Source of the DNA: Pseudomonadota bacterium
GTDB lineage: Bacteria; Pseudomonadota; Alphaproteobacteria; Rhizobiales; Rhizobiaceae
DNA: 64,000 nucleotides
Direction: 5' to 3'
Assembly: GCA_023451735.1 (NCBI GenBank)
Contig: JAEXYH010000069.1
Span: 62,001-126,000, forward strand
Within the stretch, counting starts at the first letter, position 1, and each line of letters begins with the position of its first letter. Shown here one piece after another: positions 16,947-25,777 of this stretch. Below the pieces are notes generated by a model. That model was not told the DNA's origin. It did not search any database and worked only from the letters and a program-made list of their open reading frames with translations. The position numbers and the translations under genes were made by a program.

Positions 16947-17981
16947 ATGCTGAAGCTGATTAGCGCCATTGCCATCGCCTTTCTGTCCGTCTGTAGCACC
17001 ACCGTCTGGGCGCGGACCTTTACCGATGCCGGCGGGCGCACGGTCGAGATTCCGGATAATGTCACCCGTGTCCTGACTGCCGGTCCTCCGGCTTCCGTTC
17101 TTGTTTATGTGCTTGCGCCCGAAAAGCTGACGGGATGGGTGCGCGAGCCGAGCGCGCAGGAGAAGGAGTTTCTGCTCCCCTCAGTCCGCGACCTGCCGAC
17201 CTATGGTCGGCTGACCGGTCAAGGCGGCACCGCCAATATGGAGGCGGTGATCGCCGCGAAACCAGACCTCATCATCGATGTCGGCACGGTCAACCCGACC
17301 TATGTTTCGCTAGCCGACAAGGTGCAGCAGCAGACAGGCATCCCCTACGTGTTGATCGACGGCAGCTTTGCGAATTCAGCGAAGACACTGCGCCAGGTCG
17401 GCGAACTGCTCGGCGTTTCCCCGCGGGCCGAAGAGCTTGCGACCTATGCGGAAACCACGCTGAAGGATCTGGGCGAGGGGCTTGCCAAGGTATTGGCTGG
17501 CGAGCGCCCGAAAGTCTATTATGGCCGTGGCCCGGAAGGGCTGGAGACGGGACTTTCAGGTTCGATCAACCTCGAAATCCTCGAAGCCGCCGGTGCTGTC
17601 AACGTCGCAGCGTCAGCCGGAAAGGGCGGGCTCACCAATGTCTCGCTCGAGCAGGTGCTCGGCAGGAATCCGGACGTCATTCTCGGTGCCAGCCCGAAAT
17701 TTATCTCCGCAGTGAAGAGCGATCCATCCTGGGCCAGCGTCGCGGCGGTCAAGAATGACAAGGTGTTTGTCGCGCCATCGCTTCCCTTCGGCTGGTTCGA
17801 CTCGCCGCCTGGCATCAATCGCCTCGTCGGCATCCGCTGGCTGGAGGCGCTGCTCTATCCGAAAGCCTTTGACGTGGATCTGAAGGCGGATGTGCGCAAA
17901 TTCTTTACGCTCTTCTACCAGGTCGAGGTCACGGATGCTGAGCTCGATACGCTTCTGAAGGGGGCGATCGAAAAGCCCTGA
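16947..17981 (+). CDS. Class III periplasmic binding protein of a FecCD-type metal ABC importer
   Basis: 344 residues. Periplasmic ligand-binding component; a signal peptide covers about residues 1-22 (ISAIAIAFLSVCSTTVWA). The fold is the siderophore/B12/heme type: VEIPDNVTRVL, GRLTGQGGTANMEAVIAAKPDLIIDVG and the C-terminal FGWFDSPPGINRLVGIRWLEALLYP. Such proteins carry ferric siderophores, cobalamin, heme or, in the MolA branch, molybdate/tungstate. Sequence alone does not fix the ligand; the adjacent molbindin gene favours an oxyanion. The ATG at 16947 follows GGGGGAG. Its TGA overlaps the permease ATG. Confidence 0.85.
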   Translation: MLKLISAIAIAFLSVCSTTVWARTFTDAGGRTVEIPDNVTRVLTAGPPASVLVYVLAPEKLTGWVREPSAQEKEFLLPSVRDLPTYGRLTGQGGTANMEAVIAAKPDLIIDVGTVNPTYVSLADKVQQQTGIPYVLIDGSFANSAKTLRQVGELLGVSPRAEELATYAETTLKDLGEGLAKVLAGERPKVYYGRGPEGLETGLSGSINLEILEAAGAVNVAASAGKGGLTNVSLEQVLGRNPDVILGASPKFISAVKSDPSWASVAAVKNDKVFVAPSLPFGWFDSPPGINRLVGIRWLEALLYPKAFDVDLKADVRKFFTLFYQVEVTDAELDTLLKGAIEKP

Positions 17982-19012
17982 TGAAGAACGCCGAGAATCC
18001 CGATCGCCGGAACTGGAAATTTGTCGTATTCGGCATGCTTGGCTTGCTGCTGCTGGTATTGGCCTCACTGGCGATCGGCAAGTATTCGGTGTCGCCCTCG
18101 GCTATCTTGCGCATTCTTTTCGCGGGATTGGCGGGTGATCAACCAGATGTTGATCCCATCCAGCAGACGGTGATTTGGAATGTCCGCCTGCCACGCGTGA
18201 TCGCCGGTTTGTTGATCGGCGCTGCCTTGGCGGCGGCTGGCGCCACCTATCAGGGCCTGTTTCGCAATCCGCTTGTTTCGCCGGATATTCTCGGCGTTTC
18301 CGCCGGCGCCAGCCTCGGCGCGGTATTCGCCATCTTTCTGAAAATGCCGGTTCCGGTCATCCAGCTCATGAGCTTCTGCGGCGGACTGCTGGCCGTCGCA
18401 GCAGTTTATGCGGTAGGGTCTGCTGTGCGCGGTCGGGATCCGGTGCTGACACTGGTTCTCGCCGGTATTGCAATCGGTGCCGTCGTTGGAGCCGGCATAT
18501 CGCTGATCAAGATCCTCGCCGATCCCTATGACCAGTTACCGGCCATTACCTATTGGCTGCTCGGCAGCCTTGCAGCGGTTACTCGCGCCGATATCGGCTC
18601 CATCCTGCCGGTTATGCTCATCGGCCTTCTGCCACTTTTGGCTTTGCGCTGGCGCATGAATGTCATGACCTTGGGCGATGAAGAGGCCCAGACACTCGGC
18701 GTCGATACCAGGCTCACGCGTCTGGCGCTGGTTTTCGGTGCGACATTGATCACGGCCGCTTCCGTGTCGATCGCGGGCATCGTCGGATGGGTTGGCCTGG
18801 TTATCCCGCATGTCGCGCGGCTTTTGGTCGGCCCGGATTTCCGTCGCCTGTTGCCAGCCGCGATAATGCTTGGCGGCGGTTACATGCTTGTGGTCGATAC
18901 CTTGGCGCGCAGCATCGCGCTGACCGAAATCCCGCTCGGTATACTGACAGCCGTCGTCGGCGCGCCCTTCTTCCTGTGGTTGCTTGCATCCGGCAAAAGA
19001 GGCTGGTCCTGA
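17981..19012 (+). CDS. FecCD/BtuC family ABC importer permease
   Basis: 343 residues with about ten hydrophobic segments, as expected for one half of a BtuC-like homodimer in the inner membrane. Family marks are VRLPRVIAGLLIGAALAAAG, TYQGLFRNPLVSPDILGVS, GASLGAVFAIF and the cytoplasmic coupling loop IVGWVGLVIPHVARLLVGPD. No TonB-dependent receptor gene is nearby, which is unusual if the cargo were a siderophore. The start ATG overlaps the upstream TGA (TGATG), and its own stop overlaps the next ATG in the same way, so the three transporter genes are translationally coupled. Confidence 0.92.
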   Translation: MKNAENPDRRNWKFVVFGMLGLLLLVLASLAIGKYSVSPSAILRILFAGLAGDQPDVDPIQQTVIWNVRLPRVIAGLLIGAALAAAGATYQGLFRNPLVSPDILGVSAGASLGAVFAIFLKMPVPVIQLMSFCGGLLAVAAVYAVGSAVRGRDPVLTLVLAGIAIGAVVGAGISLIKILADPYDQLPAITYWLLGSLAAVTRADIGSILPVMLIGLLPLLALRWRMNVMTLGDEEAQTLGVDTRLTRLALVFGATLITAASVSIAGIVGWVGLVIPHVARLLVGPDFRRLLPAAIMLGGGYMLVVDTLARSIALTEIPLGILTAVVGAPFFLWLLASGKRGWS

Positions 19013-19791
19013 TGCTGGAACTGTGTGATCTTGCTTTTGGTTACGGTTCCCGCAAGGTCGGCGGCGGTGTCAGTCTGACGCTACGCTCCGGCGAAGTTCT
19101 CGCGTTTCTTGGCCCGAACGGCGCCGGCAAGACGACATTGTTCAAGACCATGCTCGGCCTTTTGCCGGCACTCAGCGGGCAGGTTTTGCTCAATGGCATG
19201 CAGCTTGAAATCCTGACCCGCAAAGAACGTGCCGGACGGATTGCCTATGTGCCGCAGGCGCATGCTGCCCTGTTTCCTTTCAGCGTGCGCGATGTCGTGC
19301 TGATGGGCCGTGCAGCCCGGATCGCACCCTTTTCCGCTCCGGGCCGAAAGGATCGCGATGTGGCTGCGGCGGCACTCGAGCGGCTCGGCATGGCACATCT
19401 CTCGGACCGTCCCTATACCGAAATTTCAGGCGGCGAACGGCAGATGACGCTTATCGCCCGTGCCTTGGCGCAACAGCCGAAGGTGTTTGTCATGGACGAG
19501 CCTACAGCCAGCCTCGACTACGGCAACCAGATGCGGGTGCTTTCCCATGTCCGCCGGTTGGCGAGCGAAGGCATGGCGATCGTGCTCTCCACCCATAATC
19601 CCGATCACGTCTTCATGGTCGCCGATCGTGTCGCCCTGCTGCATGAAGGGACGCTGGCGGCGCTAGGGCCTCCGGCCGAGGTCTTGACGGTTGAACGGGT
19701 GAAGCAGCTTTATAACATCGATGTGGTGATGGGCGTGCTGCCGGGCGGCAGTTCTCAGGTCTGCTCGCCACGTCTCGACGCAGGAGATTAA
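19012..19791 (+). CDS. ABC importer ATPase (FecE/MolC-like)
   Basis: 259 residues. Energises the importer from the cytoplasm. Walker A GPNGAGKTT (about 33-41), Q-loop YVPQAHAALFPFSVRDVVLMGRAAR, signature ISGGERQMTLIARAL, Walker B KVFVMDEPTASLD, switch His in STHNPDHVF. The C-terminal tail GPPAEVLTVERVKQLYNIDV is typical of siderophore/metal importers. The ATG at 19012 is in a TGATG overlap with the permease. The TrmO-like gene follows after 2 bp in the same operon. Confidence 0.92.
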   Translation: MLELCDLAFGYGSRKVGGGVSLTLRSGEVLAFLGPNGAGKTTLFKTMLGLLPALSGQVLLNGMQLEILTRKERAGRIAYVPQAHAALFPFSVRDVVLMGRAARIAPFSAPGRKDRDVAAAALERLGMAHLSDRPYTEISGGERQMTLIARALAQQPKVFVMDEPTASLDYGNQMRVLSHVRRLASEGMAIVLSTHNPDHVFMVADRVALLHEGTLAALGPPAEVLTVERVKQLYNIDVVMGVLPGGSSQVCSPRLDAGD

Positions 19792-19793
19792 CA

Positions 19794-20321
19794 ATGGTGC
19801 GCGAGAATGAAATCCGTCAGAACGAGGTGCGGGTGACACCGCCGGAACCTACCGATGCCGGCCTCACCTTCATCGGTGTCATCTCTACGCCCTGGACCTC
19901 GCGCATGGAAACGCCGCGCCAGGGGCGCCATGACGGCCCGCTTTGCCGGATCGAAATCTATCAGCCCTGGGTAGCAGCGCTGAAGGGCGTCGAGCTCTTC
20001 GAGCGGCTCGAAATCCTCTATTGGCTGCATAAATCGCGCAGGGATCTCGTGCTTCAGAGCCCCGCGAGCAACGGCGAGGTGCATGGTACATTTTCACTGC
20101 GCTCGCCTGTGCGGCCGAACCCGATCGGCACCTCCATCGTCACGCTGGAAAGTGTCGAAGGCAATGTGCTTCTGGTGCGCGGCCTCGATTGCCTCGACGG
20201 CACGCCGCTTCTGGATCTCAAGCCCGATCGCACCCTGTTCAAGCCGATCGCGCCACCCCAACCTGGTGACGACCAGACTGGCGAAAACACCTCGACGGCG
20301 CATCATTGCCAGAAGGCCTGA
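19794..20321 (+). CDS. TrmO/TsaA-like (UPF0066) SAM-binding domain protein
   Basis: 175 residues. The core resembles E. coli TrmO (YaeB), which N6-methylates t6A37 of tRNA-Thr: IGVISTPWTS, the RSPVRPNPIGTSIVTL signature (about 103-118) and DGTPLLDLKP. It lacks the C-terminal domain of E. coli TrmO (about 235 residues) and instead ends in a short polar tail. It starts 2 bp after the ABC ATPase gene, so it is expressed with the importer. That linkage makes a plain tRNA role uncertain; a transport- or metal-linked role is possible. Confidence 0.8.
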   Translation: MVRENEIRQNEVRVTPPEPTDAGLTFIGVISTPWTSRMETPRQGRHDGPLCRIEIYQPWVAALKGVELFERLEILYWLHKSRRDLVLQSPASNGEVHGTFSLRSPVRPNPIGTSIVTLESVEGNVLLVRGLDCLDGTPLLDLKPDRTLFKPIAPPQPGDDQTGENTSTAHHCQKA

Positions 20322-20325
20322 TCGA

Positions 20326-20535
20326 TCAGTCGATGGCGACCATGACGTCGGAAGCCTTGATCACGGCATAGGCGTCGGAACCGACGGTAAGTTCGAGCTC
20401 GTCCACCGCCTCGTTGGTAATCGAAGAGGTGACGATCAGGCCATTGCCGAGGTCGATCCGCACATGTGCCGTGGTCGCCCCCTTCTTGACGTCGACCACT
20501 TTGCCCTTGAAACGATTGCGGGCGCTGATCTTCAT
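20326..20535 (-). CDS. mop: Molbindin, TOBE/Mop-domain molybdate/tungstate-binding protein
   Basis: 69 residues, the standard single-Mop length. Hexameric Mop proteins store or buffer molybdate and tungstate. Recognisable pattern: MKISARNRFKGKVVDVKKG, ATAHV-like TTAHVRIDLGNG, IVTSSITNEAVDELELTVG and AYAVIKASDVMV. The ATG at 20535 was chosen because AGGAG stands 7 bases upstream; the frame is open a further 39 bp. A TTGACA -35-like element lies at 20592-20597 on this strand, so it may have its own promoter, though it also lies downstream of otsA. It is convergent with the TrmO-like gene, 4 bp away. Confidence 0.9.
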   Translation of the reverse strand: MKISARNRFKGKVVDVKKGATTAHVRIDLGNGLIVTSSITNEAVDELELTVGSDAYAVIKASDVMVAID

Positions 20536-20613
20536 CGCGCTTCTCCTGTGCCAGATTGAGTTGCCGCCAACCAAACTGGTAGAGGATGGACTGTCAAGCG
20601 GGTCGAATGCAAG

Positions 20614-21993
20614 TCAGTCCGCCGTCAGGTCTTTGAGGAAGTCGTCGCACCAGCGGTTGATGTCGTATTCGAGCAGGTGGTTCATCATTTTTTCCCAGCG
20701 CTGCTTGCGTTCGTCGAGCGACATGCTGAGGCCGCGGGCGATGGCGTGCGCCGTCCCTTCGATATCGTAAGGATTGACCAGCAGCGCGCCGGTCAGTTCG
20801 CGGGCCGCGCCGGCAAAGCGGGAGAGCACCAGAACACCCGGATCTTCCGGGTCCTGCGCCGCGACATATTCCTTGGCGACGAGGTTCATGCCGTCGCGCA
20901 GCGGCGTGACGAGGCCGATCTTCGCAAGACGGTAGAGGCCGGCCAGCAGCGGCCGCGGTACCGAGCGGTTCACATAGCGGATCGGCGTCCAGTCCACTTG
21001 GCCGAGAGCGCCGTTTACGCGACCAGCCTGCTCGGCGACCGTGCGCTGCATCTGCTCGTATTCCGGAACCTCGGAGCGGGATTTCGGCGTGACCTGCAGA
21101 TAGGTCACCTTGTTCTGGTATGCCGGATTCAGCCGCACGAACTGTTCGAACGCATCGATACGCTGGGTAATACCCTTGGAATAATCCAGCCGGTCCACGC
21201 CGATGATGAGATCACGGCCTTCGATGCTTTCGCGCGCCTTCTTCACCATCACATTGCGCGATGCCTTCACCGCATATTTGGAAAAGGCCTCGGTTTCGAT
21301 CGAGATTGGGTAGGCGCCGCCCTTGAACGTACGGCCATAGGTGGAGAATTTCTTCCCGCCCTGCAGGCGCTCGCCAATTCCCTCCCGCACCAGTCCGCCG
21401 CCGAAATTGTCGAGATCGTAATCGGTATGGAAGCCGACGAGATCATATTGCGAAAGCCCGCGCATGATCTGCTCGTGCACCGGCATGGCGAACAGCACAT
21501 CGGCCGGCGGCCAGGGAATGTGCAGGAAGAAACCGATCTTGTTCTTGAAGCCCATCTGCCGAAGTTCGGAGGCAAGCGGGATCAGGTGATAGTCATGCAC
21601 CCAGATGATGTCGTCTTCCTTCAGAAGCGGCGCCAGCTTGTGGGCGAAGAAGCGATTAACGCGGAAATAGCCGGCCATTTCCTTGCGGCCATATTCGGCA
21701 AGGTCCAGCCGGTAATGGCAGATCGGCCAGAGCACCCGGTTGGCGAAGCCGTGGTAATATTCCTCCACATCGGTATCCGTCAGGTCCGTCAGCGCATAGG
21801 TGATATTGCCATGCTCGCGGATATCCAGTCTTTCAGGCTCGCGTTCGCCACTGGAATTGCCGGACCAGCCCATCCAGATCCCACCATGCTCCTCCAGTGC
21901 GGCCTGCAGGGCGACGGCCAGACCGCCGGCAGGCGCCTCGCCTGCCTTTTTCGGAACGGTGACACGGTTCGAAACGACCACAAGGCGGCTCAA
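20614..21993 (-). CDS. otsA: Trehalose-6-phosphate synthase
   Basis: 459 residues. GT20 glycosyltransferase that joins UDP-glucose and glucose-6-phosphate. Conserved parts: RLVVVSNRVTVP at the N-terminus, GGLAVALQAAL, IWVHDYHLIPLA, GVDRLDYSKGI, and GMNLVAKEYVAAQ near the C-terminus. The start is probably the TTG at 21993, which falls exactly where the domain begins and has AAGGAA 6 bases upstream; no ATG fits. otsB lies 40 bp upstream on the same strand, so the two form an otsBA operon for making the osmoprotectant trehalose. Confidence 0.94.
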   Translation of the reverse strand: MSRLVVVSNRVTVPKKAGEAPAGGLAVALQAALEEHGGIWMGWSGNSSGEREPERLDIREHGNITYALTDLTDTDVEEYYHGFANRVLWPICHYRLDLAEYGRKEMAGYFRVNRFFAHKLAPLLKEDDIIWVHDYHLIPLASELRQMGFKNKIGFFLHIPWPPADVLFAMPVHEQIMRGLSQYDLVGFHTDYDLDNFGGGLVREGIGERLQGGKKFSTYGRTFKGGAYPISIETEAFSKYAVKASRNVMVKKARESIEGRDLIIGVDRLDYSKGITQRIDAFEQFVRLNPAYQNKVTYLQVTPKSRSEVPEYEQMQRTVAEQAGRVNGALGQVDWTPIRYVNRSVPRPLLAGLYRLAKIGLVTPLRDGMNLVAKEYVAAQDPEDPGVLVLSRFAGAARELTGALLVNPYDIEGTAHAIARGLSMSLDERKQRWEKMMNHLLEYDINRWCDDFLKDLTAD

Positions 21994-22033
21994 GGCAAAT
22001 TCCTTCCAAAGATAAATAATAGCGGCCGGCGCA

Positions 22034-22843
22034 TTATCGCGAGAGGCCGGCCAGAATGGCGCGAAGCTCGGCAGCAGAGGAGAGCAGCGTCGTCGCCTCC
22101 GTGGGGCTGCCGTCAGGCAACGTTGCGTCGCCGATCCTGATCGAGCGACCGCCCAGCGCATTTGCCGTCCTGAACATGGCTTCGTCGGTCAGGTCGTCGC
22201 CGATGGCGACCGGCAGTCGACCGGCAAAGGGTGGTTCACTGAAAAAGCTGCGCAATGCCTCGCCCTTGCTGGCGCGCGCAGGGCGAATTTCGATCACCAT
22301 CTTGCCGCGCTGCAATGTGAAATCGCGGCCCGCATCTGCTGCCGCACACTCCATCAGAGCTTCGAGATCAGCCTGCCGCTCCGGTGCCTGTCGGTAATGC
22401 GCACCAATTGCCGCGCCCTTGTCTTCGATCAGGACACCATCCCAACCGGCGGTATCGGCAAAAAGCCGCGCCTTCAGGATTTCGAATTCGGGTGACACGG
22501 TAACGCGGTCGACAGTCCCGTCTGTCATCCGGCGTTCCGCACCGTGAAGGCCTGCAATGGGAAACTGATAGGGTTCGAAAAGCCTGTCTGCATAGGGCAG
22601 GGCGCGGCCCGTCACCAGCGCCAATGCGCCGCCGAGCTTTTTCGATACGGCATCCAGATTGGCCGGCAGATCGACTGGCACAACAATTCCGTCTGGAGTT
22701 GTAGCCAGATCGATCAATGTGCCGTCGATATCGAGAAACAGTGCCCAGCGATCGAAATCTCTGAGAAGGTCCGAAACCGCTGTTCCGGAGGACGTGAGAC
22801 CGGAGGGATCCTGGACTTCACGGTGATTTGCTTGTTGAGACAT
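22034..22843 (-). CDS. otsB: Trehalose-6-phosphate phosphatase
   Basis: 269 residues. HAD phosphatase that releases trehalose from trehalose-6-phosphate. HAD motif I is LFLDIDGTLID (nucleophile the first Asp), motif II ALVTGRAL, and the late acidic motif GDDLTDEAMF. GLHGAERR and MVEIRPARASKGEALR are typical of OtsB. The start ATG is at 22843. First gene of the otsBA operon. The 268 bp to the divergent amidotransferase gene hold an imperfect inverted repeat at 22892-22915 (GGAC-a-GCCGCA-AA-TGCGGC-a-GTCC). Confidence 0.93.
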   Translation of the reverse strand: MSQQANHREVQDPSGLTSSGTAVSDLLRDFDRWALFLDIDGTLIDLATTPDGIVVPVDLPANLDAVSKKLGGALALVTGRALPYADRLFEPYQFPIAGLHGAERRMTDGTVDRVTVSPEFEILKARLFADTAGWDGVLIEDKGAAIGAHYRQAPERQADLEALMECAAADAGRDFTLQRGKMVIEIRPARASKGEALRSFFSEPPFAGRLPVAIGDDLTDEAMFRTANALGGRSIRIGDATLPDGSPTEATTLLSSAAELRAILAGLSR

Positions 22844-23111
22844 GGAGGCTTATCTAGGCCGGCCTCTAGTATCGGCAAGCCTCATGCCACGGGACAGCCG
22901 CAAATGCGGCAGTCCGTACGGTATCGTCCGATCAGGTTGAAAGAGACTGGCCGACAGCTCGCAGTCTTAATGTGCGTTGCAAAACGTGAACTTCCAGCCG
23001 TCGCATTTCCGTCACGAATATTGTTAGCTTAACGTTTCATTAGGCGAATAACTCGACCCTCCTCGCAATGCGCTGCGATTAACCGCGGTCTCTACCGGAG
23101 TGACAGAACCT

Positions 23112-23918
23112 ATGTGCCGCTGGGCTGCCTATCGAGGCGAACCGCTTTATCTGGAAGAACTTGTTTCCTCACCTGCCCATTCCCTTATAGAGCAATCCCA
23201 TTGCGCAACCCGCGCCAAGACGGCGACCAATGGCGACGGTTTCGGTATCGCCTGGTATGGCGACAGGCCTGAACCAGGACGGTACCGCGATGTTCTGCCG
23301 GCATGGTCCGACTGCAATTTGAGAAGCCTGGCGCGCCAGATCCGCTCGTCGCTTTTCCTCGCCCATGTCCGTGCGGCAACCACGGGCGCAACCCGGCGCG
23401 ACAACTGTCACCCCTTCGTCCACGGCCATTGGTCCTTCATGCATAACGGCCAGATCGCCAATTTCGATCGCATTCGCCGCCCGATGGAGAGCCTGCTTTC
23501 GGATGATCTGTTCAGTGCCCGAACCGGCACGACCGACAGCGAAATGATCTTCCTTCTCGCCCTGCAATTCGGTCTCAACGCCGATCCGCTGGGGGCGATG
23601 GAAAAGGCAGTAGCTACGGTCGAGGCGCTTTCGATGGAAAAATCCGGCGAGGCGCTGGTGCGCTTCACCGCCTGTTTCTCCGATGGAAAGCAGCTTTTTG
23701 CTGTCCGCTATGCGACCGATCACAAGCCGCCGACGCTTTATGCCGCGCCGATGGGTGGTTCGGCGGGGACCAAGAGTGGCTATTGCCTCGTCTCCGAACC
23801 TTTGAACGACGAGGCCGATACCTGGGTGGAAATCCCCGATGGCAGCGCCGTAAAAGTCTGCCCGGATGGCATGCAGGCGCTGCTGTTTCAGCCGAAACTG
23901 CTCGCAGAAGCGGCCTGA
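23112..23918 (+). CDS. Class II glutamine amidotransferase (YafJ-like)
   Basis: 268 residues. An Ntn-type glutaminase domain with the nucleophile at Cys2, exposed only if the ATG at 23112 is the start (MCRWAAYRGEP). An in-frame GTG at 23100 would bury that Cys, so 23112 is preferred; GGAG stands 11 bases upstream. Other family features are NGDGFGIAWYG, FLAHVRAATTGATRRDNCHPF, WSFMHNGQIANF and GTTDSEMIF. No synthase domain is attached, so the ammonia acceptor is unknown. It is convergent with the YjbR-like gene (3-bp gap). Confidence 0.88.
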   Translation: MCRWAAYRGEPLYLEELVSSPAHSLIEQSHCATRAKTATNGDGFGIAWYGDRPEPGRYRDVLPAWSDCNLRSLARQIRSSLFLAHVRAATTGATRRDNCHPFVHGHWSFMHNGQIANFDRIRRPMESLLSDDLFSARTGTTDSEMIFLLALQFGLNADPLGAMEKAVATVEALSMEKSGEALVRFTACFSDGKQLFAVRYATDHKPPTLYAAPMGGSAGTKSGYCLVSEPLNDEADTWVEIPDGSAVKVCPDGMQALLFQPKLLAEAA

Positions 23919-23921
23919 TCT

Positions 23922-24293
23922 TCACGCAGCGGGAAATGTGATCCCGAGTTCCAGCCGGTGTTTCTTCGTCAGCCCCGCCGCCACCAGCTCGTAGGAGCGG
24001 GTGAGATAGTGCATGACTTCGTTTTCCGAAAGCGGCGCGCTTGCCCGGATTTCCACCCATTTGCGCTTGGCGAAATAAGGTGCCTGACCGATCCCTTCGA
24101 GCGCCGTCAGGATCTCGAAACTTTCCTCCGAGCATTTCACCACGATCCGTGCCTCGTCGCCTTCGCTAAGAAGGGTGAACACCTTGTCGCCCACCTTGGC
24201 GACGTGGCTGTCCCACTGCTCGACGAAACTGGTCCCCGGCAATGTCTTCACGAAGGCATCGAAACCCTTTTTGGCGAACAGGCTCATCGTCAT
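23922..24293 (-). CDS. MmcQ/YjbR family protein
   Basis: 123 residues of the CyaY-like YjbR fold: VEQWDSHVAKVGDKVFTLL, VVKCSEESFEIL, APYFAKRKWVEI and a C-terminal YLTRSYELVAAGLTKK. Members are described as DNA-binding-like, but no clear biochemical role is known. The start ATG is at 24293. It starts 10 bp after the coaBC stop on the same strand, so it is probably transcribed with it. Confidence 0.85.
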   Translation of the reverse strand: MTMSLFAKKGFDAFVKTLPGTSFVEQWDSHVAKVGDKVFTLLSEGDEARIVVKCSEESFEILTALEGIGQAPYFAKRKWVEIRASAPLSENEVMHYLTRSYELVAAGLTKKHRLELGITFPAA

Positions 24294-24303
24294 GTCTCCG
24301 GTC

Positions 24304-25512
24304 TCAGTTCGGCAGTCTGGAGGCGATCAGTGCGGCCAGCCGCCCGGCTACCTCGTCCTTTGCAAGATCGGGCCATTCATCGATGCCTTGGGCGGAAATG
24401 ATTTTTACGCGGTTGCGGTTGCCGCCCATCACGCCGGTTTCCGGCGAGACGTCGTTGGCGACAATCATGTCGGCGCCCTTCCGCTCCAGCTTGGCGCGGC
24501 CGCTGGCCTCGAGATTCTGCGTTTCTGCTGCAAAGCCGACAACGAGCTTCGGCCGCTTCGCATGATGGCCGACAGTTTTCAGGATATCGGGGTTTTCCGC
24601 CAGCTGCAGCGGGGCAGGGGCCTCGCCGGGCTGCTTCTTGATCTTCTGATCGGCGGATGACACCACGCGCCAGTCGGCAACGGCCGCCACCATCACTGCG
24701 ATATCGGCAGGAATTTGTGCTGTGACGGCCTCCAGCATCTCGCTTGCGGTCTCGACATGCACGGTGGTCACGCCGACAGGATCGGGGATCGTCACCGGAC
24801 CGGAAACCAGCGTAACCTTCGCGCCGAGCCTGGCCAGCGCTGCAGCAATCGCATGCCCTTGGCGGCCGGAAGAGCGGTTGGCAATGTAGCGTACCGGATC
24901 GATCGGCTCATGGGTCGGGCCGGAGGTGACGATTGCAGTCCGGCCTGCGAGCGGCTTTGCGCCACCATCGAACATTCCGGTAGCGGCGGCTGCGATCTGC
25001 AACGGTTCGGCCATCCGGCCGACGCCGGCCTCGTTGCTTTCCGCCATCTCGCCAGCCATCGGGCCGATGAAGGAAATGCCATCCCGCTTGAGAACCTCGG
25101 CATTGCGGCGGGTCGGTGCCGCCTCCCACATTTTCGGGTTCATCGCCGGCGCCATGAGAACCGGCCGGTCGGTCGCGAGCAGGACGGTGCTGGCCAGATC
25201 GTCGGCAATGCCATGCGCCATTTTCGCCATCAGGTTTGCGGTGGCAGGCGCCACCAGAACAAGGTCGCAATCGCGCGCCAGCCGGATATGCCCGACATCC
25301 TGCTCGTCTTCACGCGAGAAGAGTTCAGTATAGACATGGCCGGAAGACAGCGCGCCGACAGCAAGCGGGGTAACGAATTCCTGCGCGGACTTCGTCATCA
25401 GCGGTCGTACCTCCGCTCCGCGTTCGCGCAGGCGGCGGATCAGGTCGAGGCTCTTATAGGCCGCGATGCCGCCGGAGATGATGAGGAGAATTCGCTTGCC
25501 CGAGAGTTCCAT
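24304..25512 (-). CDS. coaBC: Bifunctional phosphopantothenoylcysteine decarboxylase / phosphopantothenate-cysteine ligase
   Basis: 402 residues. Makes 4'-phosphopantetheine from 4'-phosphopantothenate and cysteine in coenzyme A synthesis. The N-terminal CoaC flavodomain (about 1-185) has ILLIISGGIAAYKSLDLIRRL, the catalytic region DVGHIRLARDCDLVLVAPATAN and the substrate clamp PAMNPKMW. The C-terminal CoaB domain has IVTSGPTHEPIDPVRYIANRSSG, and LVVGFAAET near the end. The start ATG is at 25512. In related rhizobia coaBC is close to ubiB; here about 7 kb of other genes lie between them. Confidence 0.95.
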   Translation of the reverse strand: MELSGKRILLIISGGIAAYKSLDLIRRLRERGAEVRPLMTKSAQEFVTPLAVGALSSGHVYTELFSREDEQDVGHIRLARDCDLVLVAPATANLMAKMAHGIADDLASTVLLATDRPVLMAPAMNPKMWEAAPTRRNAEVLKRDGISFIGPMAGEMAESNEAGVGRMAEPLQIAAAATGMFDGGAKPLAGRTAIVTSGPTHEPIDPVRYIANRSSGRQGHAIAAALARLGAKVTLVSGPVTIPDPVGVTTVHVETASEMLEAVTAQIPADIAVMVAAVADWRVVSSADQKIKKQPGEAPAPLQLAENPDILKTVGHHAKRPKLVVGFAAETQNLEASGRAKLERKGADMIVANDVSPETGVMGGNRNRVKIISAQGIDEWPDLAKDEVAGRLAALIASRLPN

Positions 25513-25777
25513 GGTCTTGCCTGCTATTGAAGTGTCCGGAAGCTAAGGTCTTGTCCTGTAAGTTGCAATCGCCTTTTGGGCTGCGTGGTGAACGGGATTG
25601 CGTGCGCCGGGGCTCTGGTTTAGCATTTGCCATGGCCGGATGCGGCCAGCCGCCCGCGGTATTTTGCCATGGTGAACGCATCCACCGACCTTCATCCTGA
25701 CCATCCGGCCAATGATGACGAACGGATCAGCAATGCGGGCTCTGATTTGGCCGTTCGTTCATTGAAAGGGTGATGTC

